Source: Ryuthela nishihirai | Lineage: Eukaryota > Arthropoda > Arachnida > Araneae > Heptathelidae | Direction: 5' to 3' | DNA length: 64,000 nucleotides | Assembly (NCBI GenBank): GCA_038380435.1 | Contig: JAWZYU010000020.1 | Location: 43,308,307-43,372,306, forward strand | Shown here: positions 1 through 11,454 of the stretch, piece by piece | Layout of the letters: each line of letters begins with the position of its first letter | Numbering within the stretch: position 1 is the first letter of the stretch | Translations under genes and position numbers: made by a program | The notes under the pieces: model-generated | What the model was told of the DNA's origin: nothing | Seen by the model: the letters and a program-made list of their open reading frames with translations, nothing else | The model's database searches: none

Positions 1-80
1 GCAGTAATAATCATATCAATTGTATTCACACTAGGCAGGGTTCTATTAGTATGAGCTGCCGAAACAAAAAAGCACTGCAC

Positions 81-233
81 ACTAGTTAATATTTCGGAAA
101 CAAATCTATCGCCGACACAGCGGGAATCAAACCCGCAACTCTCCAATGCCAGAGCTCTGGCAAGAATCTGGAGAGTTACGAGTTCAATTCCCGCCGTGTC
201 GGTGATAAATTTTTTTCAGAAATATTAACTAAT
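81..233. mobile_element. Foldback element with tRNA T-arm-like arms
   Basis: An imperfect palindrome of about 150 bp. The outer arms start actagttaatattt and end aatattaactaat. The inner arms carry CGCCGACACAGCGGG and its complement, and the core is the perfect 14-bp palindrome GCCAGAGCTCTGGC. Each arm holds a B-box/T-arm-like block (GAGTTCAATTCCCGC on +; its partner on -), so the element resembles two tRNA 3' halves head to head. It is probably a MITE or folded SINE fragment. Confidence 0.6.
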
Positions 234-360
234 GTTGAAGTCTATTTCTACAGATAATCTGTATATTTACTATAGATGGATCTTTTAGCACTGCACATTT
301 TCACTTTTTCATTTCGGCGAAGGTTTATTATTACTCATCCCAACTTTTATTATTCCACTA

Positions 361-738
361 GGGTGGGGGGGGCTCAGTCGGTAGCGCGCCATGCTCGTAA
401 TCTGTAGTTCACAGGTTCGAGTCCCAGGTAGGTCAGCGTTCAGATTTATCTCCGCAAAATTTCCCGCCCTGCTCACGGTCAGTAGAGGACACCGATGAGC
501 TGGGAAAGTCCGCCGTCCGTCGGATGGGACGTTAAGCCATGGCCCTGTATGCGGGAGATCCATACCCTGTGCACATTAAAGAACACGCTGGATGGCCTTG
601 ACGGGAGGCTACCATCTGTCTCCCAACAGCTGCTCCAGTGGGTCCCCAACCTTCTCTGAGCCTTCAGGGTTTATGTGACCTGGCCATTTAGCCCATGGTG
701 TGCAAAAAAGTGCTGCTCAGAGGTAAAACAACACAACC
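361..738 (+). repeat. SINE family A copy, near full length
   Basis: A tRNA-like head (GGCTCAGTCGGTAGCGCG, then CTCGTAATCTG, then GGTTCGAGTCCC) is followed by the ~300-bp family A body and ends in the ...GCTCAGAGGTAAAACAAC region. Mildly diverged. The surrounding short open frames are only SINE reading frames. Confidence 0.88.
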
Positions 739-834
739 CTGCTTACACTAAGCGCAAAGAAATTCTTTGCTGCTTGTAGAGGAACATTTTTTCTCACACA
801 AAAGCACATTGCAAAGTCCTTTCCACTTGGGGTG

Positions 835-905
835 AAGATTGGTTCAGCCGACAACGTGTTAGACTCGTAATCTGATGTTTCCAGGTGGTTCCAATGTGGT
901 CCCAA
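835..905 (+). repeat. Second tRNA-Thr-like SINE head, truncated
   Basis: The stretch from 838 reads as a family A-like tRNA head (ttggttcagccgacaacgtg, ctcgtaatctg, then a damaged B box). Only the head is recognisable. It lies 100 bp after the preceding full SINE. Confidence 0.45.
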
Positions 906-973
906 GAGCTTGGAAGCGAATCCAATAGATCCCCTTCCCCTATTAAGACTACATTGACTAAATGATCAGGTCC

Positions 974-1250
974 AGGCCCGGTCTAGAACATAATGGAGGG
1001 ATGGGGGTGGCGTCAAAAAACACAACAGCGAAGGGGAAATGTAAAAGGGGGGCGGGGATTAAAAGAGACTTGATTTTCAATACAGTATATCATCCCCCTT
1101 CCCACGATTTACAGATCTTTAAAAAATTCCTTGAAAAATGAATGAAATATCAATAATTTAATAATTTTTGTCTCTATTATTCTTACTAACATTCTGAAAG
1201 GTGGGAGAATGCCGCCCCCCCCCCCTGAATCTGTCCCTGGTCAGACCACA
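974..1250. mobile_element. Family C MITE-like repeat (hAT-type ends)
   Basis: A block starting near caggcccggtctag and ending tgaatctgtccctgg shares its order of motifs with a second copy at 22598-22800: G-rich start, gacttgattttcaatacagtat, cagatctttaaaa, ttccttgaaa, atgaaatat, taataattttt. The ends resemble short hAT terminal repeats of the CAGGGxCGGAT type. Confidence 0.5.
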
Positions 1251-1721
1251 AAACTCTTAGGGTCTTTATGAACCTGACCATTTAGCCAATTGTATGCACA
1301 AAAGTGAAGCTGAGAGATAAAAAGATTTATTCAGTGGAGTATGTATCTAGAAACTTCCAATGTGTGTATGGGGACCTTTCAATGTGAATATTCGTCCGTG
1401 GTTCGAAGTCTATAGTCTATATATGTCTACATATATCTATAGGGTGGGTTTGACCTTCTTGAGTTTCTGATTTTCCTGCACTTTCTTATAAAAAAAGTTA
1501 AATAAATATGTTATTAAAGCCTTTATTGGGGATTATAGCTTTCCTTCTTTTTGTTTTTGGGTACGCCATACACCTAACCTTTCCAGGTTTCGAGTCTGAC
1601 CCACTCTGCTTCACCCTCTTAGTGGGGTTCAGCTCTCGCATTCAAAAATAACAGTACAAAAAAATTTAATTCTTAGATTTAAAAATCGAATCAAATGTAC
1701 AGTTCAATAATTAGGGACCCT

Positions 1722-1892
1722 GGTGGATGAATGGCTAGCACGTTTGGCTCAGGATAAAGCCTGATGGATTCTTTGGTTGTTTAGCCTTTCTACAGATGCG
1801 TCATATTCCTTACAGAACTCCTCTATAGCGTATTAAACTGACAGGCTCCTATCATATATTTTGGCAAGCAGCTGCTTGAGGAGTAAATTATT
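1722..1892 (+). repeat. SINE family B copy, old
   Basis: A degenerate head (gaatggctagcacgtttggct) and a well-kept 3' end (aaactgacaggctcc, ggcaagcagctgcttgagga) identify an old family B copy. Confidence 0.7.
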
Positions 1893-2489
1893 TTAAGTTT
1901 TTAAAACCAAGAGCCTTCTAGAGTTCTCCTAACAATGGACTACAGTTTCATTACTGTTCAGTGCTTCCTCCAACCTACATGATATCTCTAACCTACCTTA
2001 TTAATGATTTATCTATCAGCATTTTATCGTAAGAGTGTTAGATGATACTGCATATCGTAATGCTGAAGCATTTTTCATGCTAGAGTAGTTTAATATGCAT
2101 CACGTTCTAATCCTCGATGAGGCTAATAAGTGTTTCTGTCATCTTCCCGATGAAGCCATCCTTAGGTACGTGGTAGGTTGCTGATTCATGTACAACCGTT
2201 CATGTGTAAATTATAACAGTCTGAGGAGAAATTCGCTTTATCATTTTTTCATAAGAGTATCATTATGGAGATTGTCGATCCAATCGATAATTATCAGGTT
2301 ACCCGTGTTTCATTGATTGATTGGGGTTCAATTGATTCTTCAGTACATCAACTATTTGAAATTACTTTACTTAAGCATCAGATGTTCTTGTTAAGAAAAG
2401 GGACTTTCTTTTATCAAAAACGATTCCTTCTACCGAATTTACTCGTCCGGGGTTCGAATGCAAGAAAGTCATATGCTGTGTACGTTAAA
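1893..2489. other. No feature recognised
   Basis: AT-rich sequence without coding potential or a repeat that I can name. The open frame starting at 2265 runs into the SINE that follows and is not supported as a gene. Confidence 0.5.
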
Positions 2490-2868
2490 GTTGGGTTGTT
2501 TACCTCTGAGCGGCACTTTTTTTCACACCATGGGCTAAATGGCCAGGTCACAAGGATCCGAAGGCTCAGAGAAGGTTGGGGGAGGGGACCCACTGGAACA
2601 GCTGTTGGAAAACAGATGGTAGCCTCCTGTCAAGGCCATCCAGTGTGTTCTTTAACGTGCACAGGGTATAGCTCTCCCGCACACGGGGCCACGGCTTAAC
2701 GTCCCATCCGACGGACAGCGGCCTTTCCAAGCCCATCGGTGTCCTCTACTGACCGTGGACAGGGCGGGGAATTTTCGGAGATAAATCTCAACGCTGACCC
2801 AGCTGGAGCTCGAACCTGGGAACTACAAACTACGAGCCTGGGGCGCTACCAACCTGAGCCACCCCCGT
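2490..2868 (-). repeat. SINE family A copy, full length
   Basis: Minus-strand copy, complete from the tRNA-like head (near 2868) to the 3' end (near 2490). The head and promoter boxes (GGTTCGAG region near 2810) are recognisable. The long open frame over it is fortuitous. Confidence 0.9.
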
Positions 2869-2879
2869 CCTTGTATGTT

Positions 2880-3680
2880 AAAGAACACACTAAATGTCTT
2901 TTTTCTTATGCTACACAAAGGACAGTGAAACTTTGATACTATTGATCCTAGTTTAGACTTTTCATAGAAGAACATGCCTTACTACAGACAGAAGTCAGAT
3001 TCTATGGCATTGTCTCAATTAGAACTAACATAACGCCCTCTCAACAACGCTTGTTTCTAACCTCTATCCCACTTGGTGCTATCTATATTTTTATGGGTTA
3101 TTCCATTCAGCAGAGATTTCCTTTCAAATCGGAAAGGCAAAGGATGAAGGGTACCCTTTCACAAATCTTTAGTCCCATCCCCAACCCCTTCTTCATTTCA
3201 TTAATCAACTAGTCATAAGTAGCTATTTTCAATTAAGTAGTTTTTCCTCTGCATTTTATCTCTTTAAGGTAATAGAACACACATACATACACCTTTTCAA
3301 ATTGAAAAAACACCGGATTTTAATTCCTGGGGAATAATATTGATTAATGTCAAAGTTCATTTGCTCGATTTTGTCTACATATCAAGTCACAAATTTGATC
3401 CTGCTAAACCAAAAGCTTGTCAGCAGGTCCTTATATTAATTACAAATGAACCAAGTGAATTTTCTAATAGCAATACAATTAATAAATAACATATTGCGAA
3501 TAGATAGCCAGTAAATTATTCTACCCCATCCTGAATGGATCGTCTTTGTGCAACAAATTTCAGCTGACGGATAAAACAATTCTATCCGACAAAAAAAATG
3601 ATCATGAGAATATTTTCACAGCGAAATAACTATTAGCCTTGGTCGTTTTACCTTTAACCTGCGCTTTCTTGAACACAGTG
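2880..3680. other. No feature recognised
   Basis: AT-rich intergenic sequence. No coding exon, RNA gene or repeat could be supported. Confidence 0.5.
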
Positions 3681-3689
3681 GAATAGTCA

Positions 3690-3935
3690 GGTCGCGTAAA
3701 CATATCAGATAAGGTTGGGGAAGAGAATCAACTGAACAGCTGTTAGAAGACAGCACTCCTGCACAAGAAGCTGCACTTAAACGTTCTATTCGATGAACTG
3801 TGGCCTTTCCAATCCTAAGGTGTCCCCCTTTCTCGTTGACGGTAGATCTGGAGGTTAGCGAATAAAATCCCAACACATGCATTGTTTGGATTCGAACCTG
3901 AACAGGTCAGATTAGGAGTATGGTGCGCAATAGAT
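3690..3935 (-). repeat. SINE family A relic
   Basis: A diverged minus-strand copy: aacagctgttagaagacag, gtggcctttccaatcctaag, ggattcgaacctgaacagg. Head and body are in the family A order but heavily mutated. Confidence 0.65.
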
Positions 3936-3939
3936 GAGG

Positions 3940-5086
3940 GCTTTATTTCATTTAAGAATATATAAATATATTTTATCAGATCTGAAGTCATGTTTTCCCC
4001 CATCCTATCTAGAAAGAGAAAGAGCATTCACATCGGAGACGGGCTCGGGCTCAAAATAGCACAGACGACTTCGGACTCAGGTGGGCTAGAGCTCAGAATA
4101 ATTTAAATTTCAAATATTTCTTGTAATTGTGAAAATAATAAAGAAAATATTTTTTTATATTTGTTGTAATTTCAACCTTATAATCAGTCTTTAGTAATTA
4201 AAAATAAGGACCACGGGCTTTATGTTATATTTTACTCATTCTCTATTTAATAAATGAATGGTTCATTGCATTTATAACGATGCATCCACGAATTTTGTTT
4301 CTACTAGTATTTCTAATATTTTTCGTTCCAAATAGCATTAAACGCTTAATTTTGTCATAAAATGATTATAATTAATAATCATCTTATTATGTTATAAGCG
4401 TAAATCCGGGCGGTCTGACTGCTGGTGAACACGTCTGACGTCATCGGTGGCAGAAATTAGCAGTTTCTCTCGTGGTTCCACTGCTACATGGGCCATCGGA
4501 TCCAAATTTGGTGGGGTAATCCCACTTAGTTCTAACCCTCTTGGGGTAACAGATCGAATTCCTAGCTGCTGTGGGTCGGGAGAGATCCTTCGAAAAGTCT
4601 CCGAAATTTCTGGGAGCGCTGCAGTTGCCTACTTTGTGAATGGCTTTGTGAATAGTACAGAGGAAAGCTGTAAATTGAGTTATACGTTGGGCGACAAATT
4701 TTTGGCTCGATTTATTTGTGATTGGAGTGATGGGACAGCTTCCTGAACAATTTATTAAAAGAGTTATGAATGTTTCTTTGCGCCAAACTTTTGCCGTGGT
4801 TCTAACTATATAGAATATATTTATAAGAATAAAATAAGTGATTAGCGATATGAATTTCTGTTCATAAGACTTATGATTCGTCAAAGAGCTTTTTTCCCCA
4901 AATTCGATGGGATCGGGTTAAAGAATTGTCGAAATAATTCGAGCTGTGGAGTTCCCAGGCTCGAAAAATTGAGCCCCAACTCATCTCTAATTTATATCAC
5001 TTCTGGAATCCGAAAAACAGCTTAAATATGGTAATCAATAAAAAAATTAAGCTGTAAACTTTAAAATCATGTATATTACTGACCTA
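3940..5086. other. Unassigned region with a CG-rich core (about 4400-4720)
   Basis: The core contains overlapping open frames on both strands (4447-4746 + and 4441-4884 -). Neither resembles a protein I know, and neither has splice or start context that favours it. The margins carry short ...GGGCTC / GAGCCC motifs (near 4045-4095 and 4955-4980), so it may be an unrecognised mobile element. Confidence 0.3.
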
Positions 5087-5919
5087 TATTCTGCTAACGT
5101 CAAAGGTTAAAACGTTTTATATTCCATGAAGGAAAGCAACAGATTTACAGTAAGATTCTGTTGCGAATCGAATGAGCAGATGGATTGAAGTGATCCGATA
5201 TAGAGAGCTGATAGCTATAGAACCACAAACCGTAGATCAATTTTTAGCAGAGAACAAAGGTTAATCTTGCTTATAAATCGATGCAACGTTTATCTTAATA
5301 TCATAGGTGAAATACCCAAAACTAGACTTAGTAGATATATACGTGCAAAAAGCTTGAATAATGAACCAAAATAGAATTGCTGACTGCACAGAAGATCATA
5401 TATTTTTAAACTTTCATCCTCTGAAAACCACTTTCACATATTTGCCTTTATTTAAACAATCTGTCACTATGCATTAGCTGTGAATAATTTATCACGATCG
5501 ATGAAATCAGTGAGCGTGTAGATTGTTGGTAATGAGAGAGTAATTAAGCGAGACTATTTATAAAGTAAGTGCAGAAGGAACATGAAGCAAACTATCCAAA
5601 AGCCTTCACGTGAGTTAGAAAATTTTTTGCATATATGTGAATTATATTTATCATAAAAACAAAAGTAAATTACGCAGCAATAGTGTCACAATAAACGTCT
5701 TTATGCAGAAGCTCGAAACAAAATGTCAGTTTTACGAAAAACGAAAACAAAGTTTTTCTCTTTCAAATCACTATCAGTCCCCAAGCTGGTGCCGCAAGAG
5801 ATAATATAGCAACGGGTGGGGGTTGGCACTTTGTTTTTCAGGGATGCAACTATAGCAGAAAAACATTTCGAAGGTCCTACCTGGGCTAGTGGTTAGCATA
5901 TCTGACTACTACTCCAGAG

Positions 5920-5980
5920 GATATGTCCTTGTGTAGGTTTTATAGTTGTACTCCTTGTGTAAGTGTTTGTATAGTGTACT
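5920..5980. repeat. 30-bp tandem repeat, left part
   Basis: About two units of the pattern gtactccttgtgtaagtgtt. The array is interrupted at 5981 by a hAT element and resumes at 6829. Confidence 0.75.
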
Positions 5981-6185
5981 CAGGGCCGTCGCCAGATTAG
6001 ATCGCGCCCTGAGGCAAACAATTAAATATCGCCCCTGATGGATTTTAAGACAAAAATATAAGAAAATCTCCAATTGCTATTATGTTTTTATTACAAGAGA
6101 AACATTAATTTCAAAACAATTATATAATAATATTAATTAAATGTTTGTTCTACGGGGATATCGCATAATAAAACTGTTTATAATG

Positions 6186-6386
6186 AATAAAATAAATACC
6201 CCTCAAGCAGCTGCTTGCCACAGAGGTCTGACAGGAGTCTGTCAGTTTATATGCCATAGTAGGTTTGTGAGGATGGCAGGACTTCAGCAGAAAAACAACA
6301 CACTCATCCATACCTTATCCGGGGCTCGAATCCAGGCTCTTAGATCGGTAGCCAAGCGTGCTAACCACTCGACCACGGGACGGCTA
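6186..6386 (-). repeat. SINE family B copy (inside hAT fossil)
   Basis: The tail ataaataccc is followed by CAAGCAGCTGCTTGCCACAG and the body, ending at the reversed head ...CCACTCGACCACGGGACGGC. Nearly intact. Confidence 0.92.
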
Positions 6387-6389
6387 TAA

Positions 6390-6580
6390 AATAAATAAAT
6401 CCCCCCACAAGCAGCTGCTTGCCATAGAGGTCTGACAGGAGCCTGTCAGCTTATATGCCGTAGTAGGTCTGTTAGGATGGCAGGATCTCAGCAGGAAAAC
6501 GACACATACATCCATGCCTTACCCGGGGCTGGAACCCAGGTCCTTTAGATCAGTAGCCAAGCGCGCTAACCACTCGGCAA
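6390..6580 (-). repeat. SINE family B copy (second of a head-to-tail pair)
   Basis: Starts aaataaataaatcccccc, immediately after the previous copy and in the same orientation. It ends at the tRNA-like head (ctaaccactcggcaac). Insertion into the A-rich tail of the earlier SINE is the likely origin. Confidence 0.9.
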
Positions 6581-6828
6581 CTCTTCTAAATTTAAATTAT
6601 AAAGTATGTCCGCCTCTATCGATATAGTTGCTAGACCACCAATCTTTCTTGGGTCATTGCTGTTCGCAAATAATTTTTAATCAGTTTAAGCTTGGAAAAA
6701 CTTCTTTCCGCACTTGCTACGCTAACAGGAATCCCCAAATTGATAAATATAACGTAAATTAAGCAAAACTGGTTAAGGAAAAGTGCCGTTAGGCAGGCTG
6801 CCTCTATTCTACACCCTGTCGACAGTAT

Positions 6829-6952
6829 TAGTGTACTCCTTGTGTAAGTATTTATATAATGTACTCCTTGTGTAAGTATTTATATAGTGTACTCCTTGTG
6901 TAAGTGTTTATGTAGTGTACGCCTTGTGTAAGTGTTTGCATAGTGTACGAGA
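6829..6952. repeat. 30-bp tandem repeat, right part
   Basis: Four units of gtactccttgtgtaagtatt plus tatatagt variants. Same unit as 5920-5980. Confidence 0.85.
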
Positions 6953-7376
6953 AACCAACAAAATTTATCTCCGTCTTTTTAAAAACAATATAGTCATGGC
7001 TGCGATAAAAAAAACTTGATTTCCAGTTTTTTGAAAGGGTTCAATAATTGTCGGTAATTCATACTCACCACTTAAAATAGTTTTTTCCCCAATTCCATGA
7101 AACTTGTGTAAAATACGAATTATTATTTTAAAAAATGTATTTTAAATACGAATCAAAAGTCAGCGTCTAATCTAAATACGATTAAAAAAACTTGATTTCC
7201 AGTTTCGGAATTTCCAGTCGGATCAACTCAATCCATCTGCTCATTTGATTCGCAACAGAATCTTACTGCAAATTTGTTGCTTTCCTTCATAGAAATATAA
7301 AGCGTTTTAACCTTTGACGTTAACAGAATATACTATTTAATCGTATTTTAAATACGAATTATTATTTTTTTTTAAA

Positions 7377-8001
7377 GCCTTTCCAGCGAACAAGAGTAGA
7401 GTACCGCGGTGTTTAGTGACGAATCTCGTTTTTGACTTGGTCAACAAGACGATAGATAATGTGTTCGCCGTCATCCAGGGAAAAGGAACACTACCCAGTA
7501 CGTGCGACATCGCACACAGCTCCACAGCACCTGGTGTCTTGGTGTGGAATGCCATTAGTCAGACATCTCGGTCAGAACTGGTCATCATAATGGGATCTTT
7601 AACTGCCCAACGATATGTTACCAACATTTTGCAACCAGTAGCTATCCCATTTGTTCAGCAGCATGAAACCTTTTACCCGCAAGATAATGCCCATCACCAC
7701 ACAGCTCGCATTAATCTGTAGTATCTACACAAGCAAAACGTTCAAGTACTACCATGGCCAATACGTTCGCCGGACCTTTCATATATTGAACACGTCTGGG
7801 ACATGATGGGCTAACAGCTCCAACAACACCCAAGAGGTGTGCCAACCACTGTCACTGAAATGGAATGAAAAGTGGTAATTTTCCGTATTATTTTTCATAA
7901 TGTAATCAATCGCACATCTCAGTGTATGCTAACAACTGCCTGCGTTTCAATAAAATGACATTAATTTTTCCAGGTATTGCAATTTTTTATCCTGTAGTGT
8001 A
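7377..8001 (+). mobile_element. Tc1-like transposase relic
   Basis: The readable frame 7416-7721 contains GVLVWNAISQTSRSELVIIM, LTAQRYVTNILQP and QDNAHHHTARINL, the second-aspartate block of Tc1 transposases. After a stop the third block follows as VLPWPIRSPDLSYIEHVWD, ending in the catalytic PIEHVWD-type region. The N-terminal DNA-binding part and the first aspartate region are missing. The relic starts immediately beyond the inverted-repeat block, and a possible 3' end lies near 8001. Confidence 0.85.
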
Positions 8002-8569
8002 AATAGAAGTAATCTTATAGTGGTAATTCAAACTAATGGAACGTTCGCAAACTGCAAATAATAATATTAGTACTTATCCAACAGAGAAATAATGCTTCAT
8101 TTATCTTTTGAAACTAAAAGGTTGCGCAGGCTACTCCGGGGAATTTTAGGGGTTGCTGACAATTTTCTTTTGAATTATCTTTTGAAATTAAGGGAAAATT
8201 TGTTGCTAACAATTACACTCAGCTATCAAGATTTCAAAATTTTCGGGTGAATAGACTGTTTACAACATTAATAAAATTTTTCAAATTTTCTAACTTAATT
8301 CCCTTTAACTGTAGAAAGAAATTATCACTGATGTTTAAAAAATTTTGAATTCTAATACTACACTGCGTTTACTGTTTTTGTTTGGGCCAAAGGTGTTTTA
8401 AATTCGTTATATATTTTGAAAGGGTAGAGTAGTACTATCCTTTATTCATTTCATCTGTTTTGGATTTTTAAATGATGGATATTAAATTAATAACGTTTTA
8501 ATTTACGTTTTTAAAACAATGTACTGATTTACATGAAACTTTAATTTATTTTTTAATCAATGTTAAATA

Positions 8570-8614
8570 TTTCGGACCATTAGATGTTAAATATTTCGGA
8601 CCATTACTTCCCCT
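8570..8614. repeat. 22-bp tandem duplication
   Basis: tgttaaatatttcggaccat occurs twice in a row. Confidence 0.85.
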
Positions 8615-8655
8615 TTCCCAACTGCTCCAGATTACCTTCATTAACCAACACCTCC

Positions 8656-9024
8656 TGTAACAGAAGGCCAATATACCAAGTTTTTGACGTCACTTAGGTA
8701 GTCCTACTATACGGACAATTTTTATATATTTGATTCTAATTTTATATACTGGTGGACTCTTGTGTTAATCTTTATACTAATGTTTATCTATATGTATATT
8801 TTATTTAGAAAGAAAATCGTTCATATTTATTAACAAATATAATAATGCTAATTAATACAAATAATTTTTTTCCTAAATAAAATATTTTTGTAGGCAAACA
8901 CTAGTATAAAGATTAGCAGAGAATCTACCAGTAATAATATTAGAATCAAAAATATAAGATGCATATATATGGTAGGACTACTTATGCTGACATCATAAAT
9001 TTGGTTCTCTGGCTTTCTGTTATA
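8656..9024. mobile_element. Foldback MITE, ~130-bp arms
   Basis: Arms at 8656-8783 and 8895-9024 are imperfect inverted copies, sharing GTAACAGAAGGCCA / TGGCTTTCTGTTAT ends, TAGTCCTAC, ATTTTTGATTCTAAT and AATCTTTATACTA. No coding capacity. Confidence 0.8.
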
Positions 9025-9604
9025 GAAGGTATTGCATTAACCCTGTCGGTGCCTACGTAATGGGAATGCCTGCCGATTTCCTAGATTCCCCGTGTTAACA
9101 AGCTCGCATAGGAAGCTTCAGAACTTGTCAAATGAGGGCAGCACCGTTCCGCAGTAAGCTAACCTACGTTAATGGTAAGTAATAGCGATCTGGTCGAAAT
9201 CATATGAAAATGAATCAGACAGATGGCTAATCAAATACAATAAACTAGAATCTTTCTCAGAGATACAACAGGAATAATGATTTAAACTCTCCATAGCGAA
9301 AAATATGTTTAAAAATAATCGTGTTACAATTGAAAATTATTATCCATTAAAATCCGAAATTTTCAATGTTTACCCATTAATATTATTTAATGGTAATTCC
9401 TTAAAGAAAAAAATTTAATTTTTTCTAAAGCAATTCTTTATCAAATTTAATAATTTTAATTACTATTGCAATAGAGCTTATTGTTGAGGGAAATTCATAA
9501 GCAATAGATTTAGGCAAGAATATTTTGATATTAATACTCGACTTTTTTAATTAAGCATGAAATGTGAAATTTACTAAAAAATTAAAGATTAAAAGTAATA
9601 CTGT

Positions 9605-9793
9605 CTTGCGGCGGCCAAGTGGTTAGAACGTTTGGCTACTGATCGAAGGGACCTGGGTTCGAGCCCCGGATAAGGGATGGATGTATGTGTCTTTTTCTCC
9701 TGAAGTCCTGCCATCCTCTCAGATCTTCTACTATGGCACATAAACTGACAGTCTCCAGTCTGACCTCTGTGGTAAGCAGCTGCTTGAGGGGGT
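9605..9793 (+). repeat. SINE family B copy
   Basis: The head GGCCAAGTGGTTAGAACG and GGTTCGAGCCCC are present. The body is complete to GCAGCTGCTTGAGGGGG. Confidence 0.92.
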
Positions 9794-9845
9794 GGGTAAT
9801 AGGTGCAAAGTTTATGCCATGTTCTCTTACACAGGAGAGTTATTG

Positions 9846-10165
9846 GGGTGTCATATCTCTGAGAAGCACCTTTTTGCATACAATGGGATAATGGCCAGGT
9901 CACAAGGACCCCAATGCTCAGAAGAGGTTAGGGAAAGAGAATTCACTGGATAGCTATTAGGAGACAGATGGCATCCTCTTGTCAAGACCATTCAGTGTGT
10001 TCTTTAATGTGCATAGTTTATGGCTCTCCTGTACACAGGACCATGACTCAATGTCCCATCTCATGGATGGCAGCCTCTCCAAGCCCATTGGTATCACCTT
10101 TCTGGTAGAAGGCAGGTTTGGAATTTTCAGATATCTATCTGAGTGTTGGGATATTTAGAACTCAT
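9846..10165 (-). repeat. SINE family A copy, diverged
   Basis: Minus-strand family A body: atggccaggtcacaagga, gtgtgttctttaatgtgca, ccaagcccattggtatcacc. The head is badly decayed. Confidence 0.8.
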
Positions 10166-10584
10166 ACCAAAGAAGTGTTTTTATTTTTACAATGAATGAA
10201 TTTTTCTTTACATTTTATATTCAACTGAAAAGCCAATCATATAAAGCATATATGAATAATTGAACAATATAAAGGTAAAAAAAAGCAAAATTTTTGATGT
10301 GCGCATTGTTTTCAAATTTTAATAAAATTTACAAAGGAATTAAATATAATTCTTCTTAAGAGATATTTTTTATCATAAGATAAAACACACATTACTAATT
10401 TTGTGGTAAAAATAAATGAAACTAAAATCTATATCCGAATTACTTGCAGAACGAGAGGAAACTGATTTGTGCATTTTTTAAAATAAGCTACAATTAGATT
10501 CTTATTAATAATAATTGGGGGTTTTTATAGTAGGAAATTTGAGCATTTCATTTTATCAGTAAAGTTTCCTCATTTCCTCAATAT

Positions 10585-10840
10585 ACTGGAAGGACTGTCA
10601 TCCATCAGATGAAATATTAAACCATGGTCTGTGTGGGAAAAGAGCCACACCCTGTGCATGCTAAACAAAATGCTGGATAACCTTGAAGGAAAGTTTCCAT
10701 CTGTCTCCTGTAACAGATGGTCTTGTGGCCTAACCCAGTGGCTCACCTTAGCCAATCTTCTTTGAGCCCTTTGGATCCTTTTGACATACTATTTACACCA
10801 TTATGTGTAAAAATTGTGGTACTCAATCGTAAAAAAAAAC
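10585..10840 (+). repeat. SINE family A copy, 5'-truncated
   Basis: Body motifs in + order: ccatggtctgtgtgggaa, gccacaccctgtgcatgc, ccatctgtctcctgtaacag, gagccctttggatcc. No tRNA head. Confidence 0.75.
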
Positions 10841-11109
10841 ATTCAAAATCCTCTGAATTTTTATAAGAATGCAGTCTGAAACTCCAGAGTGAAATGAAAA
10901 TATCTTTAATGCATTATTATAAATTTCTACTTGAAGCAAATATATCTGCCTTAATTAAGACTCTGAACAAAATTTCAGTTATCAAACAAAATTATCTTCA
11001 ATTTCAGAAATCAATCATTTCCTTAATTTTAAGGTGAAAAAGGATATTAATATCATAAAATCATGTTCCTATTTATTCACTGGATTCATTAGTGCATTAA
11101 ACCTGAAAA

Positions 11110-11182
11110 AAAAAAATGGAGAAATCTGCTTAAATTCAGAAGGGTGACCTTTCTGAATTTAAGCAGATTTCTCCATTTTTTT
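11110..11182. repeat. Perfect 32-bp hairpin
   Basis: Arms 11110-11141 and 11151-11182 are exact complements (core TGGAGAAATCTGCTTAAATT) around a 9-base loop. A-run and T-run ends contribute seven pairs. Confidence 0.9.
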
Positions 11183-11454
11183 CACGGACGGAATTAAACG
11201 GACTTTTACGGAATTTTTTCTAAACGGAATTAAAATCTCATATTTCATAACTGCAAATATAAAACAGAAAATGTTTCCATGTTATATGATTTTTTTTTAT
11301 TTTATTAATTTGATAAAATTAGTAGTGAAATATAATTTTCAGTATCTGCTTTGAAGGGCGATTTGAACAGGCAGCTTTAATATAAAATTAGCAAATCGTC
11401 AAGTTTTTCAGAGCAGATATCGTTCTGTTACTACAGCTAGATCTAATGTTTTGA

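Larger units (their letters stand above)
5981..6818 (-). mobile_element. hAT transposon fossil inserted in the tandem repeat
   Basis: The left end CAGGGCCGTCGCC with GCGCCCTGAGGC and the right end ...TCTACACCCTG fit hAT termini. On the minus strand at about 6598-6760 a hAT C-terminal dimerisation domain is readable: IPVSVASAERSFSKLKLIKN, then YLRTAMTQERL, then a frameshift and ATISIEADILYNLNLEE. Only the C-terminus remains. Two family B SINEs (6186-6386, 6390-6580) lie between the domain and the left end. Confidence 0.8.
5087..7330. mobile_element. 2.2 kb nested block bounded by ~113-bp inverted repeats
   Basis: 5087-5199 reappears inverted at 7218-7330. Both include ATTCTG(C/T)TAACGTCAAAGG outermost, then a run through TTGCTTTCC, CTGTTGCGAATC and GATGGATTGA. 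The arms therefore look like long terminal inverted repeats of a DNA transposon. The interior holds a 30-bp tandem repeat, a hAT fossil and two family B SINEs. No transposase of the outer element is recognisable. Confidence 0.6.

Noticed and set aside
2265..2699. 144-codon frame
   Set aside because: More than half of it is SINE A read in antisense.
4441..4884. 147-codon open frame (-) with an overlapping 99-codon frame (+)
   Set aside because: No recognisable domain, no supporting splice or start context, and the antisense overlap suggests chance openness in a locally CG-rich stretch.
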